Part shown: piece after piece, positions 58,227 through 64,000 of the stretch | How positions within the stretch are numbered: position 1 is the first letter of the stretch | Layout: each line of letters opens with the position of its first letter | Source of the DNA: Trichosporon coremiiforme | Lineage: Eukaryota > Basidiomycota > Tremellomycetes > Trichosporonales > Trichosporonaceae | Reading direction: 5' to 3' | Length of the DNA stretch: 64,000 bases | Assembly: GCA_039545355.1 (NCBI GenBank) | Contig: BCJJ01000018.1 | Span: forward strand, 62,001 to 126,000 | Notes under the pieces: model-generated | The model's input: the letters and a program-made list of their open reading frames with translations, nothing else | Databases searched by the model: none | What the model was told of the DNA's origin: nothing | Translations under genes and position numbers: made by a program

Positions 58227-60302
58227 CAGGATAGAGTCCCGTCATGGTGTCTCTGAGCATGGGTCGGAAGCTCCCGAGTTCCGGAAGTGTCTCCACGACC
58301 CGGGGCCGCGTGCTAACCGCCCTATGGAGCGATGGTCACCGCTCTGTGCCGCTCGAGGTGGCCGGAGTGCTTGGCGCCGTCATGCGTCGCGGCCTGACGG
58401 CATGGTGGAAGGACAGGTACAACAGCACAGGCACAGCCGGCGGCATGGATCGGCGCCGGCGCCAAGTACAGATCTGCGAAGGCTCCATCACTAGAATCTG
58501 GGATCCATTCCACCCTCTTCATCATGTTCTGTGTGTTTCTACTCGGCCACCGGCAGCCTCCCTCTTCGACGTCGTGCTAGGATCGTCATGGGAGGATTGA
58601 TCTCCCGAGAACTCGGGGAATGCTCTGCCAGCAGGGTGTTCGGATTTCGATTCCGCCCGCGACATTGACGGAGACTTCTCCGTGCTGCTCGACCGCTGAC
58701 ACATCTACTGAACAAGCTCGTTCGGCCTGGGTCCGACATCGCGACCTAGCCATACTCGCCAGCTCGTCAACCTCGTCTCGTGGAAGTGCAGATGATTGCC
58801 GGGTCCCCACGCAGGCCCCGCGCGTGCCCACCCATCACCTGACGACGATCACGGACCCCTCCGAGACACATCACCATCGCTTAGCGACCTGTCCTCTTGT
58901 TGTACGGCCCACGAAGCAAGCGCCTCGTTTCCTGTGCGGCTCACAGCGGTTCAGGACGGCTGCAACTGACGACGTGCAAGTCGGACCGTCTCCGCCGTCC
59001 ATGGAAGAACGGCCCGATCCGAAATGAGCCGCCAGGTACCGCGCCTTGCCGACAGCCGTGCCCATCGGTATCTGGCCGAGTACCGGGTGAGTGGGCTCCA
59101 GAATCCAGACACCGGCGATCAGCCCAACGGCGATCTGCGGATCTGCACCGGATGCTCGGATACGTGCCGGGAGTGTACAGGCGGGGCCCATGCACGCCCG
59201 ATAGCAAACGAGTGCAAGCGACAGGCGAAGAATGTCTGTGTCAGCCGTGTTTCGGGCTGGCCCTTCGTTTCTGCCTAAATCGCTGATCGCCTTGCAGTGT
59301 CGGGTGAGCTGGAGAGAGCAAAAGCTGCAAGAGCGAGCGCCGGCACACGTGAGGTGAGGCGATGTGGCTGTTTTGACTCATGAACTCGTCATTTTGACCT
59401 AACATCGCGAACCGAGTTCGCTAATCCAGCGTAATGGCCTATTGGTGGGGTGCGGGCCGGTATGAGGCCGCACGCTCAACTTGAGCACTGCTCAGTGAGC
59501 CTGTAACTTTTCTTGCCTCGCGGTTCGGAAAGGCCCGGCCGCATATCAATCTCACCACCCGCACCAGTCGTACTACTGATCGTTACCGCAAGCGGCCCGC
59601 AACTTATGCCTGGCGGCCACCCGCAAGAGGCAGCTGATCACAACTGGGCTCGGGCAGACTACAGGCAGGCAGCAGAGGGAAGGGGCGCAGCCCGCTGAAC
59701 TAAGGAAGTCTGTCTATGAGGACTAACGCTCCTGACGCCGCTGACACTGACCTAAACGGACCAGAGTAATTTACAACCACGAGCTAACGACAAACGTGTG
59801 CAGCGTGACGTCGACTGCGATCTATGAACCAAGGATTGTGAACAACTATAGCGCTTGGCGATCCACGGTCATCCGGCGATCATCGGAGGCTAACACACCT
59901 CCATCGCCACATCAAAGTATCGATGACGAGCTTGACGAGGGACAGATGGCCCTTGGCCCACGACAGGGCACCTGGCGTCACTGCCAGCAGCGGTGCGCTG
60001 ACTTGGCCATACAGCACAGCCCACTCTCATGCATCGCATGTCGCCGCCAAAATCCTCGGTAGTATCATCCCCGGAGCTTGCTCCAACGACGGTAATGACC
60101 GCCAAGCACAGACGCCACCAGTCGGACACGTCCCTCCGGCTTATCGCGCCCGGTGCCTCCGGTTTCTTGCCCGTGCCGATCGGCCGGCGCCGTGCTCCGC
60201 CCGTTCTTATCACCTAAGCTCAAGGTCAATAGATACATGCAGATAACCGGTACACTCTATGATAAGCCCTAGCCTGATCCCCGTCGCGTTCTTTCGGGTG
60301 TT

Positions 60303-62687
60303 TTAGAACCCGAGGATCTTGTTGCAAGTCTCCACGACCGCCCTCTCATTCACGGGCATGGTGTCGGAGACCTCAAACTTCTCGAGCCCCATGGCGCGGC
60401 GCGCGTCGCCCCCCTTCACGTCGCCCGGCACCCCGGTTCCACGGAAGGCACTCTCGCCCACGCCGCCCGGGAAGTCCGGGGGGGGGATGCGGTTCACGAA
60501 CGCGTCGCGCTGGTCGGCCACATAGGCCGCATTCAGCGGCGTCATGGGCACGGAGGGGATGTACATGACTGCGCTGGGGCCGTCGCCGCCGTGCGTAGCC
60601 TCGACGGCGTGAATGACGTCGGCGTGCCACCAGGCCTGGTCTCCGGGCTTGACGTGGGGGATGGACACCATCGTCCGGCTGAGCTGGAGGTGGGGGTGGG
60701 TCTCGTCGTTGAACTCCTGCGAGCGCGCGGGGGGCGCGTTGGGGAAGTCGCTCGTGAGCGTGTCCAGGACCCAGTTCTCGCTAGCCAGGTAGGCGGAGCG
60801 GCCGAGCTCGGCCTCAGACTTGAGCGCGCGGAACAGGGGACGAAGGAGCGTGTACGCGCTCAGTTCGCGGAGACGCGGGTACACGCGGAGCGTGCCCTCG
60901 CCAGGCCCCGTGTGCGAGAGGGACGTCCAGCCCTGGAACGCGCGGAACACGCCGCAGGCACCAGGACCGTCGTAGAGGTTCTGGTTCGCCCGCGCCCTCG
61001 CGCCGAGTTCGAAGGGGTTGAACTGTTCCCAGTTTCCGGCCAGAATCTCGGCGTACACGGCACGGTACGCCGGGTCCTCCCAGCGCTCCACACTGCCGCC
61101 GTCCATGTGCGGGCCGAGGGCGAAACGGCTGTCGCCAGGATGGCGAACGCGGAGGCGGTCGGCGTAGGCGAGCGGCTGCTTGGCTGCCGGTCCGTCGGAG
61201 CCGGAGAAGAGACCGAGGAGAGCGCGCTGCACGGCCATGGCCCTCGGATGGGAGCGCGCCTCGAGCTGCGGCTTGGACCAGTACACCTCGAACACCTGCT
61301 TGTCGTCGGCCGGGAAGCCCTTCACCTCCGGGTTGGCCGCGACGTAGGCCTCGACCTCGCCCAGCCACTTCTCCGCCGTGGCTTCGGGCACGACGCCGGT
61401 CAGCACCGCCGTGCCGCACTCCTTGAACCGCTCGATTGCCTTGGCGTCGCCGGACACGAGCTCGTCGTAGCTCAGCACGGGGACGCAGGCCTGTTGCCTG
61501 CGCTCGATGTCGGAGGCAGCCTTGGCGAGGCGGTCGGTCAGACGGGTCCACGAGGCAATCAGACGAGCCTGGTTGTCCGCGTCGCCCATGAGAACGCGCT
61601 TCAGGTCGCGGAAACGCGGAGGCAGCGCCTGCGCCTTCTCGTTGCTGAGCGAGGCGAAGACAGAGCCGATCTGAGTGTCAGCATGAGTTCGCGGGTACAA
61701 TCCAAAGGAGGGGCAAAAGATGACTGGCGTGAAGTGGCGCCACACGAATAAACTTCATGCTCTTGCCGACGATCGTTGTCGTAATCCCCACTGTACCGCG
61801 CTAGTGCGCCAGTCCCACCATATTCCACCCAAACCCAGGCAGACTCCGCAGTCTAAACAGCGGAATGCTCATTAAAGTCCATTAGGAAACCGTCAGGAAC
61901 GGCGCTCGGGGCCACAGCACGAGAGGGCCGACGGAACCGCGCTAAAGCTCTCGGCACTAGCTCCAGGGCGAAGGCAGGGTTTCGAGGATGGGGACCGAGG
62001 TCTCGTGGCTCCATTCCACCATTACGTCCATTAAAGTCTGGATGCAGCTTTATTTGGACCGTGGACCTTGGGTCGACTTGAAGTTGAAACCTCGGCTCCC
62101 TGCTGATCATCCTGTGCTTCCCATGTCACGAGCTTGTCAACAAGAGCCCGCGGGCCAGTCGTGTGCCGCGCCCGACGGAGCTCACGAACGTTCGCACCCT
62201 CCGAACCCCGCGACGCCCACACGGACACTTTATCGCGGACGCAAGGGGCCGAACGACGGTCACGCCGTCCGTGCCCGCCATCTAGCGTAGCGCGTCGCCG
62301 CGTCGCACTGCGGTGCTGCGGTGCATTCCGGACCACACAAGCGAGCAACGGAAGTAACGAGTGGTGCGGTGTGCGGCGTCGCGCGACCGGCCCGCTCGGT
62401 CCGAGACTGGGCTGCAGTCATGTGGCCAAGTGCAGATCTGGGTGGATCTGGCGCGGCACGCCGAGGAAAGTATTCGAGACACTCTAGTGTGGAGAATGGA
62501 TAGATGATAGTGAAAGAGAGACCAGTGGAGCGGGAAGCGTACTCACATCACCTTCGGCGCGAGGCTTGCGGGCGGCGCGGCCCATCATGTCCATGCCCAT
62601 GATGGGGGGAGGGGGAGGGGGGTGGGCTGCTGTCTCGAGCCCGCGCTTGACAATGGGCGAGAGGCGCTTGGAGGGTGCGCGGATCAT
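60303..62687 (-). CDS. DUF1479 / YbiU-like protein, putative 2-oxoglutarate-Fe(II)-type oxygenase
   Basis: Minus-strand exons 62547-62687 and 60303-61670 join in phase 0 to 502 residues across an 876-nt intron. The first exon encodes a basic N-terminus (MIRAPSKRLSPIVKRGLETA) that could be a mitochondrial presequence, then a Pro-run and MDMMGRAARKPRAEGD, which joins IGSVFASLSNEKAQALPPRF, the conserved opening of DUF1479 proteins. Further landmarks: FKECGTAVLTGVVP, QVFEVYWSKPQLEARSHP, the metal-site-like ALGPHMDGGSVERWEDP (HxD), FRAFQGWTSLSHTGPGEGTLRVYP and KPGDQAWWHADVIHAVEATH (distal His), ending SDTMPVNERAVVETCNKILGF. The HxD...H layout fits a double-stranded beta-helix oxygenase; substrate and product are unknown for the family. 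Alternative starts just above 61670 give no family-like sequence, so the far upstream first exon is preferred. Confidence 0.88.
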
Positions 62688-64000
62688 CTTTGTCGTATTA
62701 TAGATCTTCACTTCTTGTTTCCACTCAAGTCGTCGTCGAGTTGTAGTCGAGTTCCAGTCCAGTCGTTCGGAGAGTGTGGCTAAGAGAATGGGAGAGGAGG
62801 ACTGGGTTTCCTTGTCGATGGGGAGAGCACTCTCAACAGCAAGACACCGGCACACTTTATACCTTTGATGCCTGTCGCATTTCTCAGTACCAGCGGCGTT
62901 ACGCAACGGGGCCGGTGGGCGCAGCCCGCCTCTCGAACCGCGAACAACGTCTCCAGACAGCTAGCAGAGAGATGCATCTGGCTCGCATCTGGTCTGGTGA
63001 GTTTAACAGTTTAGCCGGGTCCAATCTACTGTGGAGAGCCGCCAGCCGCCGGTATAGCGGGCGTTCGGTTGGCGGGGCGTGGTGCGCCACTGACATGGGA
63101 CAACGGCCTCTCTGCATTCAGGCTTTGCAGGAGTCGGCAGGTCCGTCAGGTCGGACAGGTCGGGGCATGGGACAAGGGCGACAAGGTCTGCTGCAAACCT
63201 CCCGCGGTGTCAGAGGGTGTCAGAGCTAGAGGTAGAGTCAGCCGACCAGGCCCGGAAGGCCGTGATTGTTACGATATCTTTGCGGCCATCGCCAGATGAC
63301 CGCCCCGAGCGACCTTAAGCGACCATAACAGCCCAAGATGTGCGCATTACACAGGCGGCAATATCGTGCCTGCTGGCATTATTTCGCACAGTGCCTATCG
63401 CATGATTCGCATAACCAGGACGGAAAGTCGGTGAGGTTATTAATCGCTCCTAGTCTCCTTGGTGGGTACCTGGTATTTCATTCAGTGCGACAGGGGTAAC
63501 TATTGCTCTCTGTACCTCATCGGCCCTTGGAGCGAGCGACCGGTGTGTCATACAAACTAGGTCTGCGTTCGAAGGGACCTCCGGCGCAGGGTAAGGGTGT
63601 GGGAGGTCGGCGCCGTATGCTGCGCGAGGAAACCTCCCGAGCGAGGGTCAGTTAACTTTCCGAACGCCCTCTACAGCCCCTTTCAGCCGCTGAGCGGCAA
63701 GTTTGCAGGGCGGTTGATACGTCCAAAGAGTGGAGCCAAAAGTCGCCGTCAGTTGCCGTCTGCCGCCGGCATTCGTAACCAGCCAAGAAGAAAACGATGA
63801 GATCCCGCTGCGGCACGTTTCTGTTAATCTCTTGTTAAACTCGTCACAAGACTTGGCCCTTCCGCACACCCAAACTTCGGCTCGTCCGACCAACTTCAAT
63901 AAACGATGATCGTCGCTCGTACGTACGCGGCCTAGGGCTCGGCTCATGCCGCCGGGCGTGCCTTTCGTGACGGACGTCCGCTTCTGCGCGTCTCACGCTT
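62688..64000. other. Right-end intergenic region, upstream of the DUF1479 gene
   Basis: The first 150 nt (62690-62830) are CT-rich on the minus strand, fitting a leader. Beyond that I see no supportable gene, RNA or repeat up to the window edge. Confidence 0.4.

Larger units (their letters stand above)
54927..60302. other. 5.4-kb intergenic region, repeats only
   Basis: No open frame with splice support, family motif or coding-like composition. Contains an octamer repeat at 55520-55549, a degenerate duplicated segment at 58063-58226 (listed separately) and scattered TGCATG-type hexamers (for example near 56140, 56650, 57060). Cys-containing short frames such as the one around 59140-59240 (CTGCSDTCRECTGG) are not supported by flanking signals. 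Confidence 0.4.

Noticed and set aside
59080..59270. Cys-rich short frame suggesting a zinc-binding protein
   Set aside because: Only about 45 residues, no neighbouring in-phase exon, no recognised spacing of a known zinc fold and no coding-like composition around it.

Overview
The window is a GC-rich piece of a fungal nuclear chromosome. Most genes carry short spliceosomal introns (about 36-60 nt) with GTGAGT/GTAAGT-like donors and CTNAC branch sites a few bases before the acceptor. Intron style, gene set and codon use suggest a basidiomycete yeast of the Tremellomycetes, possibly Trichosporonales; that placement is inference, not proof. Gene models were built by hand by joining open frames at splice sites whose phases match and whose products resemble known families.

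Left third (1-23 kb): the 3' part of an HSBP1-like gene (+, truncated by the window edge), a TMEM33/Pom33 membrane protein (+), UDP-glucose pyrophosphorylase UGP1 (-), the histone H4-K20 methyltransferase SET9 (-), a 90-residue membrane protein (+), a three-RRM Pub1/TIA-1 type RNA-binding protein (-), a monocarboxylate-type MFS transporter (+) and a 1031-residue Pro/Ser/Thr-rich GPI-type wall protein (-).

Middle (23-45 kb): a 4-kb spacer without a convincing gene (one undetermined base at 26238), then a kinesin-5 motor (-) divergent from the mitochondrial ATPase AFG1 (+), a mitochondrial carrier (-), a large Lys/Ala-rich LEA/apolipoprotein-like membrane-anchored protein (-) divergent from the Golgi GEF subunit RIC1 (+), and an alpha/beta-hydrolase (-).

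Right third (45-64 kb): this part is gene-poor. At 45.3-48 kb there is no long ORF, but at least fifteen minus-strand units look exactly like the short introns of this genome. Each is 34-39 nt long, with ends GTNAG(C/T)...A(G/A)CTNAC near-complementary to each other, followed by about 6 nt ending in an AG acceptor (CAG in every case). The pieces between them do not join into one reading frame. This is the most unusual object in the window. It is followed by a secreted 281-residue protein (-), a PI31/Fub1-type proteasome regulator (+), a 153-residue Gln/Pro-rich protein (+) and a DUF1479 putative oxygenase (-) with an 876-nt first intron. The spacers at 51.5-54.4 and 54.9-60.3 kb hold repeats and TGCATG-rich sequence but no supportable gene.

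The genes are ordinary single-copy housekeeping functions (chromatin, splicing/RNA, spindle motor, mitochondrial quality control, Golgi trafficking, proteasome, nucleotide-sugar synthesis). I see no biosynthetic cluster, transposon ORF, tRNA, rRNA or CRISPR array.
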